Position numbers and translations under genes: made by a program. From Pseudomonas citronellolis (GTDB lineage Bacteria; Pseudomonadota; Gammaproteobacteria; Pseudomonadales; Pseudomonadaceae), in assembly GCF_900112375.1 (NCBI RefSeq), contig NZ_FOLS01000019.1, positions 41,675 through 105,674 on the forward strand: a stretch of 64,000 nucleotides of DNA, read 5' to 3'. Below the pieces are notes generated by a model. The model did no database searches. It was not told where the DNA came from and was given only the letters and a program-made list of their open reading frames with translations. Positions 54,248-64,000 of the stretch are shown piece by piece; position 1 is the stretch's first letter; every line of letters starts with the position of its first letter.

Positions 54248-54940
54248 TCAGTGCATCGCGTGGCCCATCAGCCACGCCTGGTGCGGGCCGGGCAGGGTCC
54301 ACAGGCCGAAGAGGATCACCAGCAGGCCGCCGGCCATGCGCACGCTGCGCTTGCGCAGCAGCGCCGTGATGCGTTCGGCGGCCAGCCCGGTGGCCAGCAG
54401 CACCGGCCAGGTGCCCAGGCCGAAGGCCAGCATCAGCAGCGCGCTTTCCAGCGCCGAGCCCTGGCTGCTGGTCCACAGCAGGGTGCTGTAGACCAGGCCG
54501 CAGGGCAGCCAGCCCCAGAGCGCGCCGAGCAGCAGCGCGCGCGGCACGCTGGCCACCGGCAGCAGGCGGCTGGCGAAGGGCTGGATGTATTTCCACAGGC
54601 CGCGGCCGAGGGCCTCGATGCGCGTCAGGCCGCTCCACCAGCCGGCCAGGTACAAGCCCATGGCGACCAGCAGCAACCCGGCGACCACGCGCAGCACCGA
54701 GGCGAAAGGGGTGCTGGCGATGGCCCAGCCGGCCAGGCCCAGCAGCAGGCCGGCGGCGGCGTAGCTGAGGATGCGCCCGAGGTTGTAGGCCAGCAGCAGC
54801 TGCAGGCGGCGCCCGCGCTGTTCCGCTGGAATGGCCAGGGTCAGCGCGCCCATCAGGCCGCCGCACATGCCCAGGCAGTGGCCGCCGCCGAGCAGGCCGA
54901 GGATCAGCGCGGACGCCAGCATGGGCGCCAGCTCAAGCAT
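54248..54940 (-). CDS. Sulfite exporter TauE/SafE (DsbD_2/UreH-like) membrane protein of the cco assembly cluster
   Basis: The 230-aa protein has six TMs. It starts with LILGLLGGGHCLGMCGGLMG, a conserved HCxxMCGG motif seen in UreH/DsbD_2-type proteins near ccoS and suited to metal or thiol chemistry. The second half has GALWGWLPCGLVYSTLLWTS, the paired P-C-G motif. It overlaps ccoS by 8 bp. A role in copper supply or thiol handling during cbb3 assembly is likely by position but is not established by the sequence. Confidence 0.88.
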   Translation of the reverse strand: MLELAPMLASALILGLLGGGHCLGMCGGLMGALTLAIPAEQRGRRLQLLLAYNLGRILSYAAAGLLLGLAGWAIASTPFASVLRVVAGLLLVAMGLYLAGWWSGLTRIEALGRGLWKYIQPFASRLLPVASVPRALLLGALWGWLPCGLVYSTLLWTSSQGSALESALLMLAFGLGTWPVLLATGLAAERITALLRKRSVRMAGGLLVILFGLWTLPGPHQAWLMGHAMH

Positions 54941-55160
54941 CGCGCGAGTCCTTGTCCCGGGCTTCGGCCTGCGTGTCCCTGGCGCCTTCGGCCTCGTCGA
55001 TGCCGGCCTGGTGCTTGGGGTCCTCGTCGTCGAACAGGATGCTGTGGGCCGGGCCGTCCATGTCGTCGTACTGGCCGCTGTTCACCGCCCAGAAAAAGAT
55101 CCAGACGGCGATGGCGACGATGATCAGCGCCACCGGGATCATTACGTAGAGAGCGGGCAT
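54933..55160 (-). CDS. ccoS: CcoS, cbb3 oxidase maturation protein
   Basis: The 75-aa protein has one N-terminal TM (ALYVMIPVALIIVAIAVWIFFW) followed by the CcoS signature GQYDDMDGPAHSILFDDE and an acidic tail. CcoS is needed for cofactor insertion into cbb3 oxidase. It lies 30 bp after ccoI and overlaps the TauE-like gene. Confidence 0.95.
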   Translation of the reverse strand: MPALYVMIPVALIIVAIAVWIFFWAVNSGQYDDMDGPAHSILFDDEDPKHQAGIDEAEGARDTQAEARDKDSRDA

Positions 55161-55190
55161 ATCGACTCCGTTGAAAAGGCCTGCGCGCCT

Positions 55191-57643
<2,453 letters not shown>

Positions 57644-57647
<4 letters not shown>

Positions 57648-58180
57648 GGGCGCTGGACTTCATCCCCCTTGAGGGGTTCGTCGCCGAGGAGGATCTCGCC
57701 GTCGGCGATGAGCTTCTCTTCTTCGAACAGGCGCCAGGCCTTGCCGTCCTGTTCGCCGAGCAGTTCGACGAAGCGGCGCCCTTCGACGGCGCTGTCCAGG
57801 CGGCCGGTGTAGCGGCCCGGTTCGTTGGCCGGCAGCAGGGCGACGTGGCGGTCCTGGGATTCCAGGGTGGGGGAGATCAGGTTGAGGGTCAGCTGCGCCG
57901 GCTGGCTGTCGCCCTTCAGGCGTACCTCGACCTCGCCGGTGAGCTTGTCCAGGCGCACCTGGGCCTGCATGTGCAGTTGCTGGGCCAGGTGCTCGCGGTC
58001 CAGCGAGCGGTTGATGCCCTTGCCGGCCTCGTAGTAGTTGTCGTTGACCAGGGTGTCCTGGTTCTCCACGGCGATACGCACCATCGTCAGGCTGAGGAAC
58101 ACCGATGTGGCGAGCATGCCGATGAGGATCCAGGGCCAGAGGTGCTTGTACCAGGGTTGTTGGGCGGGCGCCGACTGCAT
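57644..58180 (-). CDS. ccoH: CcoH (FixH), cbb3 assembly protein
   Basis: The 178-aa membrane-anchored protein has one N-terminal TM (HLWPWILIGMLATSVFLSLTMV) and the FixH block NDNYYEAGKGINRSLDREHL. A periplasmic domain follows. CcoH stabilises the assembling cbb3 complex. It lies between ccoG and ccoI, the normal ccoGHIS order. Confidence 0.95.
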
Positions 58181-58323
58181 GGGTTTTCTCTCTCGTGGTC
58201 CGCGGGGCGGAAGCGGCCTGCCCGAGGGGTGGGCGGCGCGCCTGGGTGGGGCGGATTCTACGTGCTCCGCGTGCCGCTGGCATCCCGCCGCGGGGGCGGG
58301 ATGCGTTGCGGTTCAGCCGGGGT

Positions 58324-59739
58324 TCAGCGTACGACCGGGCCGATGAAGCGGCTGTCGGCTTCCTTGCTGATGGACGGCTCGTCCACCGACTGGATGGTGA
58401 AGGTGATCTTGTTGGTGCTGGACGGCAGCTTGTCCGGGTCCACCGCCAGTTCCACCGGCATGGCGAGGATGTCGCCGGCGGCCACCTGGACTTCCTTGCG
58501 GCCTTCCAGGGTCAGGCCTTCCAGGCCCTTGGCGCCGAGCACGTAGGTGTGGTCGCGCTGGTCCTTGTTCATGATCTTCAGGCTGTAGACGTTCTCGATC
58601 CGGCCTTCGGCGTTCTCGCGGTAGAGCACGCGGTCCTTGCTGACGTCGAAGCCCACCAGCGGGCGGATCACGATGGCGGTGGCCAGCAGGCTCATCATCA
58701 CGCACAGGGCGATGGCGTAGCCGATCAGGCGCGGGCGCACCAGGTGCGTCTTCTGCCCGGACAGGTTGTGCTCGGTGGTGTAGCTGATCAGCCCGCGCGG
58801 GTAGCCCATCTTGTCCATGATGCTGTCGCAGGCGTCGATGCACGCGGCGCAGCCGATGCATTCGATCTGCAGGCCGTCGCGGATGTCGATGCCGGTGGGG
58901 CAGACCTGTACGCACATGGTGCAGTCGATGCAGTCGCCCAGGCCCTGGGCCTTGTAGTCCAGGGTTTTCTTGCGCGGGCCGCGCTTCTCGCCGCGGCGCG
59001 GGTCGTAGGAGACGATCAGGGTGTCCTTGTCGAACATCACGCTCTGGAAGCGCGCGTAGGGGCACATGTAGATGCACACCTGCTCGCGCAGCCAGCCGGC
59101 GTTGCCGTAGGTGGCCAGGGTGAAGAAGCCGACCCAGAAGTAGGCCCAGCCGTCGGCCTCGCCGGTGACCAGGTCCATCAGCAGTTCGCGGATGGGGGCG
59201 AAGTAGCCGACGAAGGTCAGGCCGGTGACCAGGCCGATCAGCAGCCACAGCGTGTGCTTGGCGGTCTTGCGCAGCAGCTTGTTGCCGCTCATCGGCGCCC
59301 TGTCCAGCTTCATGCGCTGGTTGCGGTCGCCTTCGGTGACCTTCTCGCACCACATGAAGATCCAGGTCCACACGCTCTGCGGGCAGGTGTAGCCGCACCA
59401 GACGCGGCCGGCGAACACCGTGATGAAGAACAGCCCGAAGGCGCTGATGATCAGCAACCCGGAGAGGAGGATGAAGTCCTGCGGCCAGAAGGTGGCGCCG
59501 AAGATGTAGAACTTGCGCTCGGGCAGGTCCCACCACACCGCCTGCCGACCGTTCCAGGTCAGCCACACGGTGCCGAAGTAGAGAAGGAACAGGAAAGCGC
59601 CGCCGACACGGCGCAGGTTGCGGAAGAACCCGGTGAAGGCCCGGGTGTAGATCTTCTCGCGGGAGGCATATAAGTCGACGTTCTCTCCACCCTTCTTCGC
59701 GGGCGGTGTGACGTCTTGCACGGGAATCTGTTTGCTCAT
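58324..59739 (-). CDS. ccoG: CcoG, cytochrome c oxidase accessory iron-sulfur protein
   Basis: The 471-aa protein starts at MSKQIPVQDVTPP; an upstream start is not supported. It has several TMs, a WCGYTCPQSVW motif, and two 4Fe-4S binding motifs in CIDCTMCVQVCPTGIDIRDG and CIGCAACIDACD. A C-terminal immunoglobulin-like periplasmic domain ends the protein. CcoG is linked to copper reduction for cbb3 assembly. It is separated from ccoP by 216 bp with a terminator, so it has its own promoter. Confidence 0.95.
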   Translation of the reverse strand: MSKQIPVQDVTPPAKKGGENVDLYASREKIYTRAFTGFFRNLRRVGGAFLFLLYFGTVWLTWNGRQAVWWDLPERKFYIFGATFWPQDFILLSGLLIISAFGLFFITVFAGRVWCGYTCPQSVWTWIFMWCEKVTEGDRNQRMKLDRAPMSGNKLLRKTAKHTLWLLIGLVTGLTFVGYFAPIRELLMDLVTGEADGWAYFWVGFFTLATYGNAGWLREQVCIYMCPYARFQSVMFDKDTLIVSYDPRRGEKRGPRKKTLDYKAQGLGDCIDCTMCVQVCPTGIDIRDGLQIECIGCAACIDACDSIMDKMGYPRGLISYTTEHNLSGQKTHLVRPRLIGYAIALCVMMSLLATAIVIRPLVGFDVSKDRVLYRENAEGRIENVYSLKIMNKDQRDHTYVLGAKGLEGLTLEGRKEVQVAAGDILAMPVELAVDPDKLPSSTNKITFTIQSVDEPSISKEADSRFIGPVVR

Positions 59740-59900
59740 CAGTGCGTACCACGGCAGTGGGAGGGCGCCCTGTCGATACATGCCGAAAGGGTCAGGATAT
59801 GGCTGCACGCCTAAACATGATACGACTTGGCCCGGTGTGCAACGGTGCGACCGTTGGTCGCGTCAGAATATTCGGAAGATTTTTCGTCCCCCGAAATAGA

Positions 59901-59926
59901 GCGGCGCCGGTAGGAACCGGCGCCGC
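59901..59926 (-). terminator. Intrinsic terminator of the ccoNOQP operon
   Basis: A perfect 10-bp stem, GCGGCGCCGG/CCGGCGCCGC, has a 6-base loop and is followed on the minus strand by TCTATTT. It lies 30 bp after the ccoP stop and before the ccoG promoter. Confidence 0.85.
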
Positions 59927-59955
59927 TGGGTGTTGCGAGGGGAGGGCGGAAGCGC

Positions 59956-60927
59956 TTATTCGCTCTTCTGCGCATCACCCTGGGACAGGCTGTACACGTA
60001 GGCGGCCAGCAGGTGCACCTGGTCGCCGCCGAGGCGCTCCAGCTGGGCCGGCATCTGGCCCTGGCGGCCGTAGCGGATGGTCTGCTGCAGCTGGGAGAAG
60101 CTCGAGCCGTAGATGAAGGCGGCCGGGTGCGTCAGGTTGGGCGCGCCCATGGCGGCGGTGCCCTTGCCTTCCGGACCGTGGCAGGCGACGCAGGTGGTGG
60201 CGAAGATATTGCCGCCGTTGGCGACCTGCTCGTCGGTCACGCCTTCGGGCAGCTTGCGGCCGTCCAGCTTGCTGGTGACGAAGGCGGCCACGTCATGCAC
60301 GCCCTGGTCGCCCAGGACTTCGCCCCAGGCCGGCATGGCGGCGTGACGGCCACCCTTGATGGTGGTCTCGATGTCCGCGGTGGCACCGCCCCAGCGCCAG
60401 TCCTGGTCGGTCAGGTTGGGGAAGCCGTAGGCGCCCTTGGCGTCGGAGCCGTGGCAGACCGAGCAGTTGGAGGCGAACAGGCGGCCGCCCATCTTCAGCG
60501 CCAGCGGGTCCTTGGCCACATCTTCGATGGGCATGGCGGCGAATTTGGCGAAGATCGGCCCATATTTCTCGTCGGCCTTGGCCATTTCCTTCTCCCACTG
60601 GTGCACGCCGGTCCAACCCGGCTGACCATTGGCGAAGGGCTTGCCGTCGCTGACTTCCTGGTAGCCCGGCAGCAGGCCTTTCCAGTTGCCCAGGCCCGGG
60701 TACAGGACCAGGTAGCCCAGGGCGAAGATGAAGGTGGCGACGAACAGCATGAACCACCACTTCGGCAGCGGGTTGTCGTACTCCTCGATGCCGTCGAAGG
60801 AGTGGCCGACGGTTTCGTCGGTGGCTTCGCTGCGCTGGCCGCGGCGGGTGGCGAACAGCAGCCAGGCCAGGGCGAAGATGGTGCCCAGGGTAAGTACGGT
60901 GACGTACAGACTCCAGAAGGTTGTCAT
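59956..60927 (-). CDS. ccoP: CcoP, diheme subunit of cbb3 oxidase (set adjacent to ccoG)
   Basis: The 323-aa protein has two N-terminal TMs ([40 protein letters not shown]). Two c-type hemes bind at CSVCH and CVACH. It transfers electrons from cytochrome c to CcoO/CcoN. It overlaps ccoQ by 4 bp. This corresponds to the first cco set (ccoP1 position) of P. aeruginosa; a second ccoP begins at the right edge. Confidence 0.96.
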   Translation of the reverse strand: MTTFWSLYVTVLTLGTIFALAWLLFATRRGQRSEATDETVGHSFDGIEEYDNPLPKWWFMLFVATFIFALGYLVLYPGLGNWKGLLPGYQEVSDGKPFANGQPGWTGVHQWEKEMAKADEKYGPIFAKFAAMPIEDVAKDPLALKMGGRLFASNCSVCHGSDAKGAYGFPNLTDQDWRWGGATADIETTIKGGRHAAMPAWGEVLGDQGVHDVAAFVTSKLDGRKLPEGVTDEQVANGGNIFATTCVACHGPEGKGTAAMGAPNLTHPAAFIYGSSFSQLQQTIRYGRQGQMPAQLERLGGDQVHLLAAYVYSLSQGDAQKSE

Positions 60928-61115
60928 TCTTTGTTGCTCCTAGAAGCTTGTTCTTTCTCGACGTGCTTCATGGCTGCCGGGTCGTCCGCGAAGGGCAGCA
61001 GGGCGTCGTCGTCGAAGCGCTGCTTGCGCTTGCCGCTGTAGGCCCAGAGCAGTACGCCGATGAAGGCGACCATCACTACGACGGTGCCGAGGCCGCGAAT
61101 CGTCCCGATATCCAT
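60924..61115 (-). CDS. ccoQ: CcoQ, small cbb3 subunit
   Basis: The 63-aa protein has one TM ([22 protein letters not shown]) followed by the basic/acidic FixQ tail ([20 protein letters not shown]). It stabilises the CcoP-CcoNO interaction. It lies 6 bp downstream of ccoO. Confidence 0.95.
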   Translation of the reverse strand: MDIGTIRGLGTVVVMVAFIGVLLWAYSGKRKQRFDDDALLPFADDPAAMKHVEKEQASRSNKE

Positions 61116-61121
61116 CTGCTG

Positions 61122-61730
61122 TCACCGTTTGCTCTTGATGATGGTGCCCAGGCCCTGCAGGTAGGCCACCAGGGCGTCCATCTCGGTCTTGCCTTTCACG
61201 GCATCGCGAGCACCGGCGATGTCTTCGTCGGTGTAGGGCACGCCGAGGGTGCGCATGGCCTGCAGCTTGCCTTCGATGTCCTTGCCGTCGAGCTTGTTCT
61301 CGACCAGCCAGGGGTAGGCCGGCATTTTCGACTCCGGCACCACGTTGCGCGGGTTGTACAGGTGCGCGCGGTGCCAGTCGTCGGAGTAGCGGCCGCCGAC
61401 GCGGGCCAGGTCCGGGCCGGTACGCTTGGAGCCCCACAGGAAGGGGTGATCCCAGACGCTCTCGCCGGCGACGGAGTAGTGGCCGTAGCGCTCGGTCTCG
61501 GCGCGGAACGGGCGGATCATCTGCGAGTGGCAGCCGACGCAGCCTTCGCGGATATAGATGTCACGGCCTTCGAGCTCCAGCGCGGTGCGAGGCTTCATGC
61601 CTTCCACCGGCTTGTTGGTCACGTCCTGGAAGAACAGCGGGACGATCTGCGTCAGGCCGCCGATGCTCACGGCGATGACCATGAAGAAGGCCAGCAGGCC
61701 GATGTTCTTCTCGACTGCTTCGTGCTTCAT
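61122..61730 (-). CDS. ccoO: CcoO, monoheme subunit of cbb3 oxidase
   Basis: The 202-aa protein has one N-terminal TM ([20 protein letters not shown]) and a single heme-c site, [15 protein letters not shown] 61730 is preferred over TTG 61733; GGAG is 8 bp upstream and the ATG overlaps the ccoN stop (TGATG). It passes electrons from CcoP to CcoN. Confidence 0.96.
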   Translation of the reverse strand: MKHEAVEKNIGLLAFFMVIAVSIGGLTQIVPLFFQDVTNKPVEGMKPRTALELEGRDIYIREGCVGCHSQMIRPFRAETERYGHYSVAGESVWDHPFLWGSKRTGPDLARVGGRYSDDWHRAHLYNPRNVVPESKMPAYPWLVENKLDGKDIEGKLQAMRTLGVPYTDEDIAGARDAVKGKTEMDALVAYLQGLGTIIKSKR

Positions 61731-63172
61731 CAATGAGCTCCTACGGCGGGAATGCGGGCAGCGGCATCGACTTCAGCAGCGTTGTAGCCACGCACGGTAC
61801 GGAAGGTGTTGTAGGCCATCAGCAGCATGCCGAAGGCGAAGAAGAAGCCGCCCAGCGCACGGACCATGAAGCCCGGGTGGCTGGCCTGCAGCGCTTCCAC
61901 GAAGGAGTAGGTGAGGGTGCCGTCGGTGTTCACCGCGCGCCACATCAGGCCCTGGGTGATGCCGTTGACCCACATCGAGGCGATGTAGAGCACGGTGCCG
62001 ATGGTGGCGAGCCAGAAGTGCGCGTTGATCAGGCCGGTGCTGTGCATCTGCTCGCGGCCGAACACTTTCGGGATCATGTGGTACAGCGAGCCGATGGAGA
62101 TCATCGCCACCCAGCCGAGGGCGCCGGCGTGCACGTGGCCGATGGTCCAGTCGGTGTAGTGGGACAGCGAGTTCACCGTCTTGATGGCCATCATCGGGCC
62201 TTCGAAGGTGGACATGCCGTAGAAGGCCAGGGACACCACCAGGAAGCGCAGGATGGGGTCGGTGCGCAGCTTATGCCAGGCGCCGGAGAGGGTCATCATG
62301 CCGTTGATCATGCCGCCCCAGCTCGGGGCCAGGAGGATCAGCGACATCACCATGCCCAGGGACTGCGCCCAGTCCGGCAGCGCGGTGTAGTGCAGGTGGT
62401 GCGGACCGGCCCAGATGTACAGGGTGATCAGCGCCCAGAAGTGGACGATGGACAGGCGGTAGGAGTAGACCGGGCGCTCGGCCTGCTTGGGCACGAAGTA
62501 GTACATCATGCCGAGGAAGCCGGTGGTCAGGAAGAAGCCCACGGCGTTGTGGCCGTACCACCACTGGACCATGGCGTCGGTGGCGCCGGCGTAGATGGAG
62601 TAGGACTTGAACCAGCCGACCGGGATCTCCAGGTTGTTGACGATGTGCAGCATCGCGGTCACCAGGATGAAGCCGCCGTAGAACCAGTTGCCCACGTAGA
62701 TGTGCTTGGTCTGGCGCTTGACGATGGTGCCGAAGAACACCACGGCGTAGGTGACCCAGACGATGGCGATCAGGATGTCGATCGGCCATTCCAGCTCGGC
62801 GTACTCCTTGGAGGAGGTGTAGCCCAGCGGCAGGGTGATGCCGGCCAGCACGATCACTGCCTGCCAGCCCCAGAAGGTGAAGGCGGCGAGGCTATCGGAG
62901 ATCAGGCGGGTCTGGCAGGTGCGTTGCACCACGTAGTAGGAGGTTGCGAACAGAGCACAGCCGCCGAAGGCGAAGATCACCAGGTTGGTGTGCAACGGGC
63001 GAAGTCGCCCGAAACTCGTCCACGGCAGGCCGAAGTTCAACTCGGGCCATACCAACTGTGAGGCGATGAAAACCCCCATCCCCATTCCTAGTATCCCCCA
63101 GACCACCGTCATGATGGCGAACTGGCGGATTACCTTATAGTTATAAGCAGTCGGACTGATTGCTGTGCTCAT
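61730..63172 (-). CDS. ccoN: CcoN, catalytic subunit of cbb3 oxidase
   Basis: The 480-aa heme-copper oxidase has about twelve TMs. His-rich heme and CuB segments are present: [15 protein letters not shown] (low-spin heme His), [35 protein letters not shown] and the [12 protein letters not shown] segment. It reduces oxygen to water with very high affinity. It is the first gene of the ccoNOQP operon. The upstream region to 63504 has no intact Anr box, consistent with the constitutive first cco set of P. aeruginosa. Confidence 0.97.
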   Translation of the reverse strand: MSTAISPTAYNYKVIRQFAIMTVVWGILGMGMGVFIASQLVWPELNFGLPWTSFGRLRPLHTNLVIFAFGGCALFATSYYVVQRTCQTRLISDSLAAFTFWGWQAVIVLAGITLPLGYTSSKEYAELEWPIDILIAIVWVTYAVVFFGTIVKRQTKHIYVGNWFYGGFILVTAMLHIVNNLEIPVGWFKSYSIYAGATDAMVQWWYGHNAVGFFLTTGFLGMMYYFVPKQAERPVYSYRLSIVHFWALITLYIWAGPHHLHYTALPDWAQSLGMVMSLILLAPSWGGMINGMMTLSGAWHKLRTDPILRFLVVSLAFYGMSTFEGPMMAIKTVNSLSHYTDWTIGHVHAGALGWVAMISIGSLYHMIPKVFGREQMHSTGLINAHFWLATIGTVLYIASMWVNGITQGLMWRAVNTDGTLTYSFVEALQASHPGFMVRALGGFFFAFGMLLMAYNTFRTVRGYNAAEVDAAARIPAVGAH

Positions 63173-63470
63173 TCTAAGGTTCCACGGTTTTTTTGCTATT
63201 TAGGGACAAAAAACGGCGGCAAGTATGTAGAAAGCCAGTAGGCAATGCAACGCGCCGGAATAAGCCCCGGAGCCGCTGCGCATGCTGCTTTGAAGGCATT
63301 TCTGCCAATGTTTTTCTGGCTTTCTATCGGCGTGGAAACCCTGATAAGCGTAGGGATTCCCCCAATTACTGCCGACTCACGGATGGAATGAGCTTAGTCT
63401 TGATCTAGAGCAGTGTGAAGGAATGGCGCGCGCGAGGTGCGACACTTGGTCGCGTAACTGCGCGGAAGTT
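63173..63470. other. ccoN promoter region and cco-cco intergenic (gap 63173-63504)
   Basis: The stretch is AT-richer than the genes around it, with T- and A-runs at 63185-63215 (TTTTTTTGCTATTTAGGGAC). I see no full TTGAT-N4-ATCAA site; TTGAT at 63400 has no matching half. The 71-codon frame here (63193-63408) has no family features and starts and ends in promoter-like DNA. Confidence 0.6.
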
Positions 63471-63494
63471 GCTCGCGCCCGGGCGGGCGCGAGC
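63471..63494 (-). terminator. Stem-loop after the second ccoP
   Basis: The stem GCTCGCGCCC/GGGCGCGAGC has a 4-base loop and starts 11 bp after the ccoP stop. No T-run follows, so termination efficiency is uncertain. Confidence 0.5.
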
Positions 63495-63504
63495 GGAGGG
63501 TGGA

Positions 63505-64000
63505 TCAGTTGGCGTTTTCCGGACGGGAAATGTTGTAGATGTAGGCGGCCAGGACGTGGACCTTGTCCTTGCCCAGGTAGGCTTCCTGCGCCGGCATCTG
63601 GCCCTGGCGGCCATGGCGGATGGTCTGCTGCAGCTGGGCGAAGCCCGAGCCGTAGATGAACGCACCCGGATGGGTCAGGTCCGGCGCGCCCAGGGCGGCG
63701 GTGCCCTTGCCTTCCGGGCCGTGGCAGGCGACGCAGGTGGTGGCGAAGAGTTTCTCGCCATTGGCCACCTGGGCATCGGTCACGCCTTCGGGCAGCTTGC
63801 GGCCGTCCAGCTTGGTGGTGACGAACGCGGCCACGTCATGCACGCCCTGGTCGCCCAGCACCTCGCCCCAGGCCGGCATCACCGCGTGGCGGCCGCCGAG
63901 GATGGTGGTCTGGATGGTTTGCGCGTCGCCGCCCCAGCGCCAGTCCTGGTCGGTCAGGTTGGGGAAGCCCATGGCGCCCTTGGCGTCGGAGCCGTGGCAG
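63505..64000 (-). CDS. ccoP: CcoP of a second cbb3 oxidase operon (3' part only)
   Basis: The C-terminal 164 codons or so are present; the gene continues beyond the right edge. The frame ends ISRPENAN and carries the second heme motif [11 protein letters not shown]. The edge falls in the first heme motif (the CH of CxxCH, encoded by GTGGCAG on the opposite strand). Compared with the product at 59956, the heme-2 region is nearly identical ([20 protein letters not shown]), while the C-terminus differs ([20 protein letters not shown]). This fits the second, Anr-controlled cco set expected next to the first. Confidence 0.95.
   Translation of the reverse strand, partial: CHGSDAKGAMGFPNLTDQDWRWGGDAQTIQTTILGGRHAVMPAWGEVLGDQGVHDVAAFVTTKLDGRKLPEGVTDAQVANGEKLFATTCVACHGPEGKGTAALGAPDLTHPGAFIYGSGFAQLQQTIRHGRQGQMPAQEAYLGKDKVHVLAAYIYNISRPENAN

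Noticed and set aside
63193..63408. A 71-codon open frame upstream of ccoN
   Set aside because: It lies in AT-richer promoter DNA with no Shine-Dalgarno or recognisable sequence, and is better explained as the cco intergenic region.
63400..63413. Possible Anr box upstream of ccoN (TTGATCTAGAGCAG)
   Set aside because: Only the left half matches; the right half lacks ATCAA. It is also more than 220 bp from the ccoN start.

Overview
The window is high-GC, densely coded DNA that reads as a Pseudomonas chromosome close to the P. aeruginosa lineage. The evidence is the bkdR/bkdA1-bkdA2-bkdB-lpdV locus, the apt-anr-hemN-ccoSIHG-ccoPQON block with a second cco set starting at the right edge, an OprD-type porin, and a quinate/shikimate locus whose MFS-quiC-tetR and aroQ-aroE pieces resemble the P. 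aeruginosa PA0241-PA0245 region (recalled from memory, not searched). Nearly every gap holds repeated palindromic (REP) sequences. At least four families recur: GTAGGGCG-TATAAC, GTAGGAGCGAGC, GTAGGATGGGTTGAGC and CCCTCTCCCTTCAGGG. No tRNA, rRNA, CRISPR array or prophage is visible.

Layout. 1-1278: a RAYT transposase gene flanked by its REP elements, including a 3x144-bp tandem array. 1382-7115: an acyl-CoA ring/side-chain catabolic cluster of two acyl-CoA dehydrogenases, an IpdF-like SDR, a MaoC hydratase, a thiolase, a ketosteroid isomerase with all catalytic residues, and a SnoaL-like protein, which together suggest degradation of a steroid or steroid-like polycycle. 7602-12671: a BamA paralogue, a small unknown protein and a Cpx-like two-component system, with the same GTTAA/GGTAAA/GTAA box in two of the gaps. 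12675-20570: an RND tripartite efflux pump divergent from a BaeSR-like two-component system.

21210-43711 is a catabolic region for hydroaromatic acids. It holds an OprD porin, two IclR regulators and one TetR regulator, a Gfo/Idh oxidoreductase, and a TIM-barrel protein with dehydroshikimate-dehydratase-like metal ligands. It also holds DMT, MHS and TSUP transporters, the fused dehydroshikimate dehydratase QuiC, two AroE-type dehydrogenases, AroQ, an aldo/keto reductase and three KstD-like flavoproteins. Recurring operator-like motifs tie separate transcription units together. My main hypothesis is that the KstD-like enzymes desaturate alicyclic ketone rings and feed them toward dehydroshikimate and protocatechuate.

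44221-44790 carries a highly structured leader, with an intrinsic terminator and an anti-Shine-Dalgarno segment, before a small gene of unknown function. 44904-50603 is the branched-chain keto-acid dehydrogenase operon with its Lrp-type regulator. 50917-64000 is the low-oxygen respiration block: apt, anr, hemN behind an Anr box, the cbb3 oxidase assembly genes ccoGHIS, the complete ccoNOQP operon and the 3' half of a second ccoP. All assignments come from reading motifs and remembered family sequences; no database search was run.
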